64,000 bases of DNA from Streptomyces tsukubensis (GCF_003932715.1 NZ_CP020700.1:4176501-4240500); one strand, 5' to 3'. Shown: positions 1 to 7,504, counted from the stretch's first letter. Numbers and translations: made by a program. The notes: a model not told the origin generated them from the letters alone.

Positions 1-125
1 AACGGCAGCCCCGCCCGCACCCCGAGACCCACCTGCGTCCACCCCTCCCCGCTGGTAGGAACTTGTGTCCCTGGAACGTTCGGTGGCCGCTGACATTCAC
101 CGTGGGCGGGTCCGCTTCGGGGCCG
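1..125 (-). pseudogene. Remnant of an AMIN-like secreted protein gene (second copy)
   Basis: These bases align with 6362-6487, the 3' half of the intact AMIN-like gene at 6307-6852, with an estimated 80-85% identity by eye. Both begin with the same run (aacggcagcc) and share the cccacctgcgtcc block. The copy has at least one single-base deletion around 58-60 (gtagg-aac against gtgccgaac), which breaks the frame, and similarity fades near 125. It probably continues left of the window. I see no open frame that would rescue it. It marks the left edge of the accessory block at 130-6281. Confidence 0.75.
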
Positions 126-129
126 ACGG

Positions 130-606
130 TCAGCTCGGCGGTTCGGCCCAGTAGTCGGTGAGCATTTCCCCGGGCCAGGTGGGCTGCCGTATCGGGCCTC
201 GGGGGCCCATCTCTCTGAAGTAAGGCGCCAGATCGTAGACCGGTGACCCGTCGACGGCGTCGAGATCGGTGACGTGGAGGTTGAGGCCGTCGACCTTCAG
301 CAGCCGGGGAAACGACTGCGCGAGCTGGTTCGGCCGCCGGTGATTGCGGTGCACGAAGGTCCCGGTGGCGGGCCAGCGGGGATCGTTGCGCGGGCTGCGG
401 GCGTGCAGAGCCACATCGGCGGGGGAAGCCCGGTGGAAGTGCCACACCACGAGCAGATGCGAGAACTCCGCCAGCCCCTGGACCACTTCGGCGGGAAACT
501 CCGGGTTCAGACGGATGACCGCCGTACCACTCCACTGATCGTCGGAAACCTCACTCCGCCCGCCGACCACGTACCCGATCGGCCGGATCTCCAGCGTCTG
601 CGTCAT
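130..606 (-). CDS. trmO: TrmO/TsaA-family tRNA methyltransferase-like protein
   Basis: A 158-residue protein of the TsaA/VirR/TrmO (YaeB) family, which N6-methylates threonylcarbamoyladenosine at tRNA position 37 using S-adenosylmethionine. Visible signatures are the N-terminal RPIGYV strand, the central FVHRNHRRPNQLAQS segment matching the family's F-x-R-xx-xRPNP core, and the LDAVDGSPVYDLAPY block matching the lDxxDGTPvlDIKPY signature. The start is the ATG at 604-606, which overlaps the stop of the upstream oxidoreductase (ATGA), so the two are translationally coupled. The family assignment is firm; the actual substrate is inferred. Confidence 0.8.
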   Translation of the reverse strand: MTQTLEIRPIGYVVGGRSEVSDDQWSGTAVIRLNPEFPAEVVQGLAEFSHLLVVWHFHRASPADVALHARSPRNDPRWPATGTFVHRNHRRPNQLAQSFPRLLKVDGLNLHVTDLDAVDGSPVYDLAPYFREMGPRGPIRQPTWPGEMLTDYWAEPPS

Positions 607-1448
607 ACGCTTCCCTTCGGTCGGTGGTGGAGGGTGTTGAGGACGGTGTCCAGGTCCGGGGACTGGTCCTTGTGCTGGTCCCAGCGCGAGTAGACGAGTT
701 CGGCGGCCTCGGCGAGCTCGGCCGGGAGCCCGGCGGCTCGCAGAGTGTCGGCGACCTCGGCCATCTCCGGCCCCCACCGCCAGGCCCGGGCGGCCACGCC
801 GGGCAGATAGCCGGGGTTGTCCAGGATGTCTTTGTTCATCGCCCCGGCCTCGGCCAGCAGGAGATCTTCCACACCGTGATCAGCCGCCAGCGCATGCGCG
901 ACCCCGGCCAGGGCCCGTGACACCTTCTGGTAGCTGGAGATGGCCAGCTTCAGCGCGGACGCGGATCCGATACCGCCACCCGTCGCCCGCGTGAGGATCC
1001 GGGTATCCGCGAACACCGCTTCCACCGACTCCCTGGCCCCCGCATCACCGGCCAGATAGAACCGGACCGTACGGCCGTCCCGCGGCGGCGGCCCGCTCAG
1101 CATGCCGTCCAGCACCGTGCACGAAGCCGGCATACGACCGGCGATCCGCTGCATCCGCTCCGGGCTGATCGCGTTGGCCTCGACGTAGATCCCCGCGAAG
1201 CCGTGACCGGCCACAGCATCTGCCACCTGTTCCGAGGCATGCGGCGGGCAGATGGACAGCACGATGTCACTCACACCCAGTGCCTCCCCCAGCCTCTCGC
1301 ACCGCGTCAGCCCGGCACCCTCGGCCCGCTCCCCGGACGCAGCACTCCGCCCCTCGGGCACCCACAACACCCGATGACCGGCAGCCACCGCCTCACCGGC
1401 AACAGGAGCCCCCATCGCACCGGGATGCAGAACGGTCAACGTGCTCAA
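603..1448 (-). CDS. NAD(P)-binding 6-phosphogluconate dehydrogenase-like oxidoreductase
   Basis: A 281-residue protein of the beta-hydroxyacid dehydrogenase/6PGDH-like group. It opens with a Rossmann strand and the glycine-rich motif HPGAMGAPVA, followed by the ADAVAGHGFAGIYVEANAISPERM segment and a helical C-terminal domain of the DUF1932 type. The start is taken as TTG at 1446-1448 because a perfect GGAGG lies five bases upstream (1454-1458); an in-frame ATG further upstream (1467-1469) has no comparable site. The substrate is unknown. It overlaps TrmO by four bases and lies 54 bases downstream of the CYTH gene, so the three look co-transcribed. Confidence 0.75.
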   Translation of the reverse strand: MSTLTVLHPGAMGAPVAGEAVAAGHRVLWVPEGRSAASGERAEGAGLTRCERLGEALGVSDIVLSICPPHASEQVADAVAGHGFAGIYVEANAISPERMQRIAGRMPASCTVLDGMLSGPPPRDGRTVRFYLAGDAGARESVEAVFADTRILTRATGGGIGSASALKLAISSYQKVSRALAGVAHALAADHGVEDLLLAEAGAMNKDILDNPGYLPGVAARAWRWGPEMAEVADTLRAAGLPAELAEAAELVYSRWDQHKDQSPDLDTVLNTLHHRPKGSV

Positions 1449-1502
1449 ACGGACCTCCGGGCACATCACAGGATCGGACCACGTACACCCTGGACGTTCC
1501 CG

Positions 1503-2054
1503 CTATCGGTGAGCCCTGACCGCGTCGGTGTACAGCTCACTCGTCAGATCAGCCTTGTCGATTCCGAGGCTGCTCAGGACCGAGCGCACGTCCGCCAGCG
1601 CCGCGGCCACATCGGGCTCCTCGGTGAGCGTCTCCACTTCCAGGAAAGTGCCGTCCAGCTCGGGAACCCGTACGAGTGTCGCGAGTATCTGCCGTCCATG
1701 AGCCTCGAACGCGTAGTTCCTGCACCGCTTCTCGAACTCGACGACGGGTACATAGCCCAGGCCGCGCAGCAGGGCGTGCACCGCCTCAGGGTGCTCCACC
1801 CCGGTCTCGTACTCGGGTTTGGACCCGGATTCGTCGTCCACCCGCGCACCCTTGAACGTCAGCACCGTCCGGGATCCGTCCGGGCCGTGCACGGTCCTCA
1901 CCCGCAGCTCCTGGTCCGCGGATTCAAGAGCGTGATCAGGAGTGTCGTAGTAGGTGTCCCGGTACACCTCGGAACGCCCTGCCACCAGACCCTCCAGACC
2001 TCGCCGGACCACGTCAGGTGCTGTCACCCGGGCCTTCAGCTCTGCTTCAACCAT
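1503..2054 (-). CDS. CYTH-domain (class IV adenylate cyclase/triphosphatase) protein
   Basis: A 183-residue stand-alone CYTH (triphosphate tunnel metalloenzyme) protein. The hallmark ExExK motif is residues 3-7 (EAELK), followed by a DTYYDTPDH segment, basic tunnel residues (LRVRT, TFKG) and acidic metal ligands near the C-terminus (FLEVETL). Family members hydrolyse triphosphates (thiamine triphosphate, inorganic triphosphate, RNA 5' ends) or make cyclic AMP; sequence alone does not decide. The start ATG follows AGGGAG about eight bases upstream. It sits in the same minus-strand run as a 2H phosphoesterase and a NUDIX hydrolase, which suggests nucleotide or RNA-end chemistry (inference). Confidence 0.85.
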   Translation of the reverse strand: MVEAELKARVTAPDVVRRGLEGLVAGRSEVYRDTYYDTPDHALESADQELRVRTVHGPDGSRTVLTFKGARVDDESGSKPEYETGVEHPEAVHALLRGLGYVPVVEFEKRCRNYAFEAHGRQILATLVRVPELDGTFLEVETLTEEPDVAAALADVRSVLSSLGIDKADLTSELYTDAVRAHR

Positions 2055-2135
2055 GCGGGATGCTCCCTTCGGGCCCTTCCCTCCTGATTCAGTGCAGCGT
2101 CAGGAGCCCGCTGTGTCCGTCTCTCGCATGAGACG

Positions 2136-2474
2136 TCAGCTGTCGGCTGTGGGTTTTCTGTCGTAGGAGGCCAGGGTGGCCTTGGTGGTGGAGGCGTCTT
2201 CGAAGGTCAGTGTCCAGGGCCCGGTGTTGATGTCGAAGTCCTTCCCGAAGCCGACCCCTTTGCCGGCCATGCGGCGGCCGGTCGGTTCGACGAGGAGCTG
2301 TACGGCCCCGTGGTAGCGGGCGCCCCGGTAGTCCCATCTCCGGACCAAGCGCTTGTTGGCATTGTTGGGCCGGCCTGCGCGGTTTCCGGCCTCGCGGACC
2401 GCGCGGGCGAAGTCGTCCTGGGACATCAGCAGGCCCATACGGACCGCCCGGAGAGCGCTGTTCGGGATCGCCAT
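2136..2474 (-). CDS. Small helix-turn-helix protein with basic C-terminal domain
   Basis: A 112-residue protein. Residues 1-50 look like an XRE-type helix-turn-helix (ALRAVRMGLLMSQDDFARAVREAG followed by NANKRLVRRW), with the serine-glutamine pair of helix 2 preserved. The rest is a basic beta-rich segment ending in FEDASTTKATLASYDRKP. The start ATG lies 11 bases after the stop of the 2H phosphoesterase gene, so the two are probably one transcript. It may regulate the block or bind nucleic acid; no specific function can be assigned. Confidence 0.65.
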   Translation of the reverse strand: MAIPNSALRAVRMGLLMSQDDFARAVREAGNRAGRPNNANKRLVRRWDYRGARYHGAVQLLVEPTGRRMAGKGVGFGKDFDINTGPWTLTFEDASTTKATLASYDRKPTADS

Positions 2475-2485
2475 GCGAGCACGGG

Positions 2486-3109
2486 CTAGCTGCCGAGAGG
2501 AATCCGGGCGTACGGCTCCCATTCGTACATCCGGCGGTCCCGGTGGATGACGATCAGCTCGGCGTGGGTGATCCGGGCTCGGGCCTCTTCGATGTCGGCG
2601 CGTGCGAGGACGGCCGCGAAGGACGCGGTCGGTCCGGTGTCGTTGCTGTAGCCGATGGAGACGTGCGGCGTGAAGCCGTCGGCGCGTTCGGGGACCTCGC
2701 GTACGTCCTCGATGGCCGCCCGTACCGCATCGCGGACTTCGTTGACCGCGTCGGCCGGACGGGCCGGGACGAGGATGGCCTCGGGGTCCACGACCGGTGC
2801 CCCCAGGACGAGGTCGAACGACGGGACAGCAGCAAGCCGCTCCCGCGCCGCGTCTGCGATCGCCCGTACCTCCTCCTCGGGCACTTCTCCCACGAATCCG
2901 ACGCCCTGCATGGTCAGGTGCAGCCATCGGTCGGGCACCGGGTCGAGGCCTCCTGCCGACGCGAGAAGTGCCCGGTAGGCGGCAGCGTACCGGTGGACAT
3001 CCGGCTGGCCGTCGAAGGTCAGGTGCCAGGTGTAGAACCGGCGTCCGGTGCTCCAGCCGGGACGCCACCACCAGTGGTCGCGCATCCGCTCGGGTGCTGT
3101 CGTCGTCAT
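2486..3109 (-). CDS. 2'-5' RNA ligase / 2H phosphoesterase family protein
   Basis: A 207-residue 2H phosphoesterase. The two catalytic H-x-T/S motifs are H64-L-T66 (in WLHLTM) and H149-V-S151 (in TPHVSIGYS), spaced as expected for the ThpR/2'-5' RNA ligase superfamily, which acts on 2',3'-cyclic phosphates or 2'-5' linkages in RNA. The N-terminal MRDHWWWRPGW segment is typical of actinobacterial members. The start is the ATG at 3107-3109; longer upstream frames lack the family pattern. It lies 11 bases ahead of the small HTH gene, suggesting a bicistronic unit. Likely cytoplasmic RNA repair or tRNA-end processing (inference). Confidence 0.82.
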   Translation of the reverse strand: MTTTAPERMRDHWWWRPGWSTGRRFYTWHLTFDGQPDVHRYAAAYRALLASAGGLDPVPDRWLHLTMQGVGFVGEVPEEEVRAIADAARERLAAVPSFDLVLGAPVVDPEAILVPARPADAVNEVRDAVRAAIEDVREVPERADGFTPHVSIGYSNDTGPTASFAAVLARADIEEARARITHAELIVIHRDRRMYEWEPYARIPLGS

Positions 3110-3308
3110 CCGCCCGACTCCCTTCAGACCGAGGCGTCTCCGGAAGAGAGCGCCTGCCTCCGGCGCACCGACTGAGCGCGCCGCTCCTCCAACGCCTGTA
3201 GTGGTGAGAGGGACACCGTTCTCCCGCAATCGCCCCGCTTGCCCCTGTTGAAGGACATGGGCGTAATCCCGGAAGCAGGCACTGAATGGGATCGGGGCCG
3301 TTGATGGC

Positions 3309-3779
3309 TTACCGGCCCGTCTGGGCGGGCTGCGCGAGGGGTTGTTCGCCGTGTTCGAGGTAGCGGGTCCGGCCGGTTTCCCGGGCAGCGATCGCCTGCT
3401 TGACGCGGCGGGCAAGACGCGGGATCAGGAGCTGGTCGAGTGCGTCAGTGGACTGGAACACGGCGGCCAGGAGTTCCTGCGGGGCGGGCCTGATCGACGC
3501 CGTATCGCCAGGGCCGAGTTCACCACCGTCGAAGACGTAAAGCGTCTTGTCGCCTTCGGCAGGGCTCGGCGCCCAGTCGACGACCAGGAGGTTGCCGATG
3601 TCCGGCGTAATGCCGAGTTCTTCCACGACCTCCCGCCGACAGGCCGCCAGCGGTGACTCGCCCTGCTCGACATAGCCGCCGGGAATCTCCCACAGGGGTT
3701 TGTACGAGGGCTTCACCAGCAGAACCTGCCCATAGGCGTCGAAGAAGAGCGCACCCGACGCTGTGCGTGGTCGCGCCAT
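3309..3779 (-). CDS. NUDIX hydrolase
   Basis: A 156-residue NUDIX protein. The complete Nudix box runs from about G35 to I57 (G-x5-E-x7-RE-x2-EE-xG-I), the metal-dependent diphosphatase signature for nucleoside diphosphate-X substrates. The family-typical lead-in (ASGALFF, PLWEIPGGYVEQGE) is intact. The start is placed at 3779, where AGGA precedes the ATG by seven bases and the N-terminus MARPRTASG fits the family; an ATG at 3806 in the same frame adds nine residues but lacks a clear ribosome site. Substrate unknown. A 199-base gap separates it from the 2H gene, so it may have its own promoter. Confidence 0.85.
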   Translation of the reverse strand: MARPRTASGALFFDAYGQVLLVKPSYKPLWEIPGGYVEQGESPLAACRREVVEELGITPDIGNLLVVDWAPSPAEGDKTLYVFDGGELGPGDTASIRPAPQELLAAVFQSTDALDQLLIPRLARRVKQAIAARETGRTRYLEHGEQPLAQPAQTGR

Positions 3780-4057
3780 CCGCTGTTCCTGCTCGTTCTC
3801 GGGCATGGACGGAGCGTACTGCGGCCGGTCCCGAGGATTCCGAGTCCGACAGCGTGCGTGGGGGACAGCAGGACAGCGCTACGTCCGGTAGCTGCCGAGA
3901 AGAATCCGAGCCCACGGCTCTCCTTCGTCCCCACCGGCCGGGCACCCGCTCACGGCCTTGTGACCGTACGCGGATGCCCGGCGATTGGAAGTCGTGGCGC
4001 TGTGCGTCGGTTCAGGTCAGCCCACCCGCGACCTGGTGACGTCCGGCGCCGGTTCTT

Positions 4058-4783
4058 TTACTGCTCGCCCAGGTTGGTGATCCACCGCAGGATGGTGGAG
4101 CCACCGGAGACCTTGACGGCGACCTCGACCACACGGCCGTCCGCGAGGTAGACGGTCCGAACGACCTGGGTGACGACGACGTCCCTGGCGGTCAAGCCCA
4201 GTGTCTCCTTCTCCACGACAGTCGGCAGGCGGGACGTCACCTCCTCCAGGACGTAGTCCTGTTCCACGCCGAGGCGTTCGGCGGCGAGTTCGCGCGATCC
4301 GCCGGTGGACACCGGCTCCGTCAGTTCCGGTGCGGCGGCAATGACGTAGGCGGGGTAGTAGGAGCTGCTGAGGTGCACTGGTGTGCCGTTACGGCTGACG
4401 ATCCGCCGACGGACGTGGACCGGAGTGCCTGGAGCGACATCGAGCCGCGGGGCGACGAGTTCGTCGGCGCCAACCGTGCCTGTCTCCAGGACTCGCGAAG
4501 TCTCCCCGCCGCCGAGGGCCGTACCAGTGTGCTGATGCAGACGGACGCGTGCGGAGATGTTGTTGCTGATCAGTCCGGCGACAACGGTGCCGACGCCTGG
4601 CTTCGGCAGCGTCAGCCCTTCCATCTTGAGAACGCGATACGCACGGTTCGCGGTCGTGTTGGCGACGTTGAACTGTTCGCACACCTCGCGCAGCGACGGC
4701 ATCACATCGCCTGGTGCCAGTGCTCCGTCCTGAATCTGTTGGCGGTAGTGCGCCGCGATGGCCGCGTATCCCACCTGGGCCAT
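4058..4783 (-). CDS. GntR-family transcriptional regulator with UTRA domain
   Basis: A 241-residue HutC-type GntR regulator. The winged helix is at residues 1-70 (YRQQIQDGALAPGDVMPSLREVCEQFNVANTTANRAYRVLKMEGL), and a UTRA ligand-binding domain follows from about residue 90 (TPVHVRRRIVSRNGTPVHLSSSYYP, then the ERLGVEQDYVLEEVTSRLPT region). The ATG follows GGGAG. It diverges from the small genes at 5223-6281 across a region with three AGCGCT-centred palindromes (4830-4843, 4870-4889), very likely its operators. Related GntR repressors control transfer or excision functions of Streptomyces integrative elements, but no transfer or integrase gene is present here, so the target is probably the neighbouring small genes. 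Confidence 0.88.
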   Translation of the reverse strand: MAQVGYAAIAAHYRQQIQDGALAPGDVMPSLREVCEQFNVANTTANRAYRVLKMEGLTLPKPGVGTVVAGLISNNISARVRLHQHTGTALGGGETSRVLETGTVGADELVAPRLDVAPGTPVHVRRRIVSRNGTPVHLSSSYYPAYVIAAAPELTEPVSTGGSRELAAERLGVEQDYVLEEVTSRLPTVVEKETLGLTARDVVVTQVVRTVYLADGRVVEVAVKVSGGSTILRWITNLGEQ

Positions 4784-4829
4784 GCCCGGTCTCCCTTCCC
4801 TCTGAGTGTGCTGGACCCGTCCATACAGG

Positions 4830-4843
4830 GTGCAGCGCTACAC
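4830..4843. promoter_or_regulatory. Near-perfect 14-bp palindrome, probable GntR site
   Basis: The sequence GTGCAGCGCTACAC is symmetric around AGCGCT except for one base pair. It lies about 50 bases upstream of the GntR start and shares the AGCGCT core with the larger palindrome at 4870-4889, so it is a likely auxiliary or autoregulatory site. Confidence 0.55.
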
Positions 4844-4869
4844 GTTAGAGGGTAAGCGAAGTACATATA

Positions 4870-4889
4870 TAGCGCTACTAGTAGCGCTA
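4870..4889. promoter_or_regulatory. Perfect 20-bp palindrome, probable GntR operator
   Basis: TAGCGCTACTAGTAGCGCTA reads identically on both strands. It contains two copies of TAGCGCTA, each itself an 8-bp palindrome, separated by four bases. The surroundings are unusually AT-rich for this genome (tacatatatag), which suits a promoter. It lies between the divergent GntR gene and the small plus-strand genes, the usual place for the operator of such a repressor. Confidence 0.72.
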
Positions 4890-4947
4890 GTGATAGCTAC
4901 TGGTCTACCTTCACTGTGCAGAACCTGGCGAGGCCGTCACCAAAACG

Positions 4948-4984
4948 CCCGTCCCGACCGGAGCCCACTCCCGGTCGGGACGGG
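4948..4984. terminator. Strong hairpin in the leader of the small-gene cluster
   Basis: A perfect 14-bp stem (CCCGTCCCGACCGG with its complement at 4971-4984) and a 9-base loop, followed by tcttcc. It lies 60 bases past the 20-bp palindrome and before the first small gene at 5223, so it could end a short leader RNA or act as an attenuator. No convincing leader ORF is visible ahead of it. Confidence 0.6.
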
Positions 4985-5222
4985 TCTTCCGCCGCAAAGG
5001 AGCCCCCGCAGCCTGGCAGGGCCCGGGGGCTTGGACGACTGAGATGGAGCCGACAAATGCAGCGTAGCGATCAACGTCACCGTGAGGAGAGCCGTACGGT
5101 GTGCACACCGATTGAACGGGTCGATGTCACAAACTCCTGGCCGCCTTGCACCTGTGGCGGTTCGATCTGCCCGGACAGGACTCCCAACAACGCTTCGGCA
5201 GTGGACTCCAGGGAGGTTGAAG

Positions 5223-5411
5223 GTGCCCAATAGCCCATCTCTCGACCTTGGTTCAGTACCGGAGTACTGCGTCTACTGCGACCGGCCCGTCGAGCGGTCC
5301 GAGGAGAACCTCGTGATGCTCGGGTTCTCCGCGTCCGGGGCACGGCCCTCCCTGTACGCGCACCCCTCCTGCCCCGCCTCGCGCAGGACCCCCAAGCGGG
5401 CGGGCCGCTGA
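5223..5411 (+). CDS. Small Cys-rich hypothetical protein (62 aa)
   Basis: GTG start preceded by GGAGG in ccagggaggttgaag. The product has 62 residues. Its N-terminal part carries a YCVYCDRPV CxxC pair, and H-P-S-C lies further on (YAHPSCPAS), together resembling a small zinc-binding CxxC...HxxxC site. The tail is basic (SRRTPKRAGR). It is the first gene downstream of the GntR operator region. I do not recognise a named family. The ribosome site and the clean zinc-site pattern support it as real; function unknown. Confidence 0.6.
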   Translation: MPNSPSLDLGSVPEYCVYCDRPVERSEENLVMLGFSASGARPSLYAHPSCPASRRTPKRAGR

Positions 5412-5458
5412 AGACTCCCGTACGCGCCGCAGCTTCCAATGCCCCGCGTACGGGAAAC

Positions 5459-5500
5459 GGTCCCGGCCCCGCAGACGACCCCCGGCACGGGGCCGGGACC
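5459..5500. terminator. GC-rich hairpin after the first small gene
   Basis: A 12-bp perfect stem GGTCCCGGCCCC with its complement GGGGCCGGGACC, and an 18-base loop, placed 48 bases after the stop at 5411. There is no T-run, as is common in Streptomyces. A second, weaker stem (ccccga...tcggggc) lies near 5524-5558. Confidence 0.5.
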
Positions 5501-5593
5501 ACCCAAGCCACGTACACAGAAGCGCCCCGACAGACCGGTGCAACGGTCCATCGGGGCTCAACCAACCAGCTGTGCAAGGAGCTGATCCGTCGT

Positions 5594-5860
5594 ATGCGGA
5601 ACCTTATCCACCGGGTCCTCAACCGGTTACGGACTTTCCTCAACCCGCTGACCCTCGTTGTACTCGTCCCGGCACCGCCGCCCCGTACCGATCCCTGGAC
5701 CCGGCCCTGGACCAGCCCCGACAAAGACCAGGCGCAGGCCATCCTCCGGGCCCAGGCTCGCCGCCGCAGGCTGATCGTCGCGCCCCACGGAATCCGGCTC
5801 GACCAGCCCGTCGCCGTACGCGCATCCCGGCCCGGTCACGCCTGGACGTGGGTCGGGTGA
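5594..5860 (+). CDS. Small basic hypothetical protein (88 aa)
   Basis: An 88-residue protein with an N-terminal amphipathic or hydrophobic segment (MRNLIHRVLNRLRTFLNPLTLVVLVPAPPP), then a proline/tryptophan-rich stretch (DPWTRPWTSPDKDQAQ) and a basic RAQARRRRL run. AAGGAG lies about 12 bases before the ATG. It overlaps the next gene by GTGA, so it heads a three-gene translationally coupled chain. No named family recognised; the hydrophobic start followed by a basic patch would suit a membrane-associated small protein (inference). Confidence 0.6.
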   Translation: MRNLIHRVLNRLRTFLNPLTLVVLVPAPPPRTDPWTRPWTSPDKDQAQAILRAQARRRRLIVAPHGIRLDQPVAVRASRPGHAWTWVG

Positions 5861-6021
5861 CCCTCGAAGGGCTTCTGGCCCAGACCCCGGAACCGGTCAC
5901 CGCCCACTGCTGCGTCTGCGGGCGGGCCACCACCGCGCCCGTCGAAGTGCGGCCCGGGCACACCACCTGCCCCGAACACATCACCGACGCCCTCACCATT
6001 GCACCCGGAGCCAACCCGTGA
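5857..6021 (+). CDS. 54-aa Cys-pair protein, middle of coupled trio
   Basis: GTG start inside GTGA, overlapping the stop of the previous gene. The 54-residue product has a CCVCGRAT cluster (residues 18-21) and a later C38 followed by H41 (TTCPEH), a typical C-x2-C...C-x2-H zinc-binding arrangement. It ends in another GTGA overlap with the next gene. Too short for family assignment. Its place in a chain with overlaps on both sides, plus conserved zinc ligands, is the evidence that it is expressed. Confidence 0.62.
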   Translation: MTLEGLLAQTPEPVTAHCCVCGRATTAPVEVRPGHTTCPEHITDALTIAPGANP

Positions 6022-6281
6022 TCTGCGAAGCCTGCTGGAACACACCCGTCGCCACGGTTCGGGACACGGCGGAAGGGCGCGATCTCCTCTGCCTGCCCTG
6101 CGCCGACGGCAACTACCCGGCCAGGGTTGTGCTGTTCCCTCCCCTCGGGATCTACCGGCTCACCGCGAGGAAGTTGGAGATGGGCAAGCACGGAAAGCCG
6201 AAGCCCCAACTCCCACCCGACCCCGGACCCCACCCGCCCAAGCCCACCCCCAAATCCCCACCCGGCACCCCACCCGTCTAG
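6018..6281 (+). CDS. 87-aa CxxC protein with proline-rich tail
   Basis: GTG start in GTGA overlap with the preceding gene. Residues 3-6 (CEAC) and 26-29 (CLPC) form two CxxC pairs, a compact zinc-ribbon pattern, followed by GNYPARVVLFPPLGIYRL. The last 30 residues are a proline/lysine-rich tail (PKPQLPPDPGPHPPKPTPKS). Last gene of the coupled trio and last before the AMIN-like gene on the opposite strand. Function unknown; such small zinc proteins often accompany GntR regulators in Streptomyces accessory DNA. Confidence 0.62.
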   Translation: MICEACWNTPVATVRDTAEGRDLLCLPCADGNYPARVVLFPPLGIYRLTARKLEMGKHGKPKPQLPPDPGPHPPKPTPKSPPGTPPV

Positions 6282-6306
6282 GCACCGGCGCCGGGCGCCA
6301 CCGTCC

Positions 6307-6852
6307 CTACCAGCGGTGGGCCACGTCCACGATCACCCGGTCACCGGTCCTGACCACCCGGAACGGCAGCCGCGCCCGCACCCCGAGGCCCACCTGCGTC
6401 CGCCCCTCCCAGCTGGTGCCGAACTTGTGGTCCCGGAAGGTCCGGTAGCCGTCGACGTCCACCCCGGGGAGGGCCCGCTTGCCCCGGGCGCGGTAGGTGG
6501 GGTTCAGCTCGCCGTCGTAACTCGGCGCCGTGACCGCGATCTCCAGGACCGCGCCGCCCGCGACGGGGATCGGATCGCCGGTGAAGTCCTGCCGGAACGT
6601 GTCGACGTACCGGACATCAAACCCGGCAGCGCCCGCCGCACCGGTGAGGTCGAAGACCATCCGGTCGAAACAGGCGTGCCTGCCGGTACGGATATCGCGC
6701 AGCGGTACGGCGGACCGCGAGCCCGCCGATTCGGTGCCGCTGCCCCATACCGTGGAACAGCGCGCTTCCGTCCCGGTCGCGGCGCCCGCCGCTCCCGGCA
6801 GGACGCCGCCCGCGATCAGCAGAGCGGCAGCGAGGGTGGTCAGCCGTCGCAT
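6307..6852 (-). CDS. Secreted AMIN-like domain protein
   Basis: A 181-residue exported protein. A Sec signal peptide covers residues 1-24 (RRLTTLAAALLIAGGVLPGAAGAA). The mature part matches the actinobacterial AMIN-like domain: CSTVWGSGTESAGS, then RTGRHACFDRMVFDLTG, the VRYVD strand, LEIAVTAPSYD, and the closing FEG-type WEGRTQVGLGVRARLPFRV. Two cysteines (32, 61) could form a disulphide. The family binds the cell envelope or glycan in other contexts; its role here is unknown. A broken second copy lies at 1-125, so this gene brackets the accessory block at 130-6281. Confidence 0.75.
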   Translation of the reverse strand: MRRLTTLAAALLIAGGVLPGAAGAATGTEARCSTVWGSGTESAGSRSAVPLRDIRTGRHACFDRMVFDLTGAAGAAGFDVRYVDTFRQDFTGDPIPVAGGAVLEIAVTAPSYDGELNPTYRARGKRALPGVDVDGYRTFRDHKFGTSWEGRTQVGLGVRARLPFRVVRTGDRVIVDVAHRW

Positions 6853-7033
6853 GAGTACCTCCGAAGGATGTCGACCGCCGCGCCGCAGCGCGCCGTTGCC
6901 CACCGGTCCCCCTGCCGGTCCCTGACGTATGTACCAGAGAGCCGGCCGACGCCACGGCGAGTCCGCCGCTCTGTCCCCCGTCCGGACCTGCCGTCGCCTT
7001 CTCCGGGAGCGGGGGATCATCGTCCAGGAGTGG

Positions 7034-7504
7034 TCATCCCGCCGGGCAGGCGCACTCCGTGCCGGTCTGTGCCTGCTCCTCCGGAGTGGTGCAGCAAGGG
7101 CCCTCGGCCTGCGCGGGGGCGTCCTTCGCCATCCCGTCGGCGTCGGCCTTGACGACATAGACCTCCCAGGGCTCCTGGCCGGGGCCGTGGACCCAGACCT
7201 TGTCCTGGAGGGCGTAACAGCAGGACGTGTCGTTCTCCTCGAAGGTGGCGAGTCCGGCCTCCCGGAGGCGGGTGGCGGCGGCCGTGACCCGGTCGGTGGA
7301 GACGACTTCGATGCCGAGGTGGTCGAGGCGGGTGTCCTGGCCGGGTTCGCCTTCGATCAGGACCAGCTTCAGCGGGGGTTCGGTGATGGCGAAGTTGGCG
7401 TAGCCGGGGCGGCGCTTGGCGGGTTCGGTGCCGAACAGTCGGGAGTAGAAGGTCACCGACGCTTCGAGGTCGGCGACGTTGAGTGCGAGCTGGACACGGG
7501 ACAT
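7034..7504 (-). CDS. arsI: ArsI/CadI-family glyoxalase-fold metal(loid) resistance enzyme
   Basis: A 156-residue vicinal-oxygen-chelate protein of the ArsI/CadI family; characterised ArsI is an Fe(II) dioxygenase that breaks C-As bonds of organoarsenicals. Visible are the N-terminal MSRVQLALNV, the DHLGIEV metal-ligand strand, NDTSCCYALQDKVWV with the adjacent cysteine pair typical of ArsI, and EPWEVYVVKADAD. The tail adds more cysteines (GPCCTTPEE...GTECACPAG), likely extra metalloid ligands. GAGGAC precedes the ATG. It diverges from arsR, with an ArsR-like operator between them. ArsI rather than CadI is favoured by the neighbouring arsenic genes. Confidence 0.87.
   Translation of the reverse strand: MSRVQLALNVADLEASVTFYSRLFGTEPAKRRPGYANFAITEPPLKLVLIEGEPGQDTRLDHLGIEVVSTDRVTAAATRLREAGLATFEENDTSCCYALQDKVWVHGPGQEPWEVYVVKADADGMAKDAPAQAEGPCCTTPEEQAQTGTECACPAG

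Noticed and set aside
4058..6281. Integrative conjugative element
   Set aside because: A GntR regulator and small proteins resemble such elements, but no integrase, transfer, replication gene or tRNA attachment site is present.
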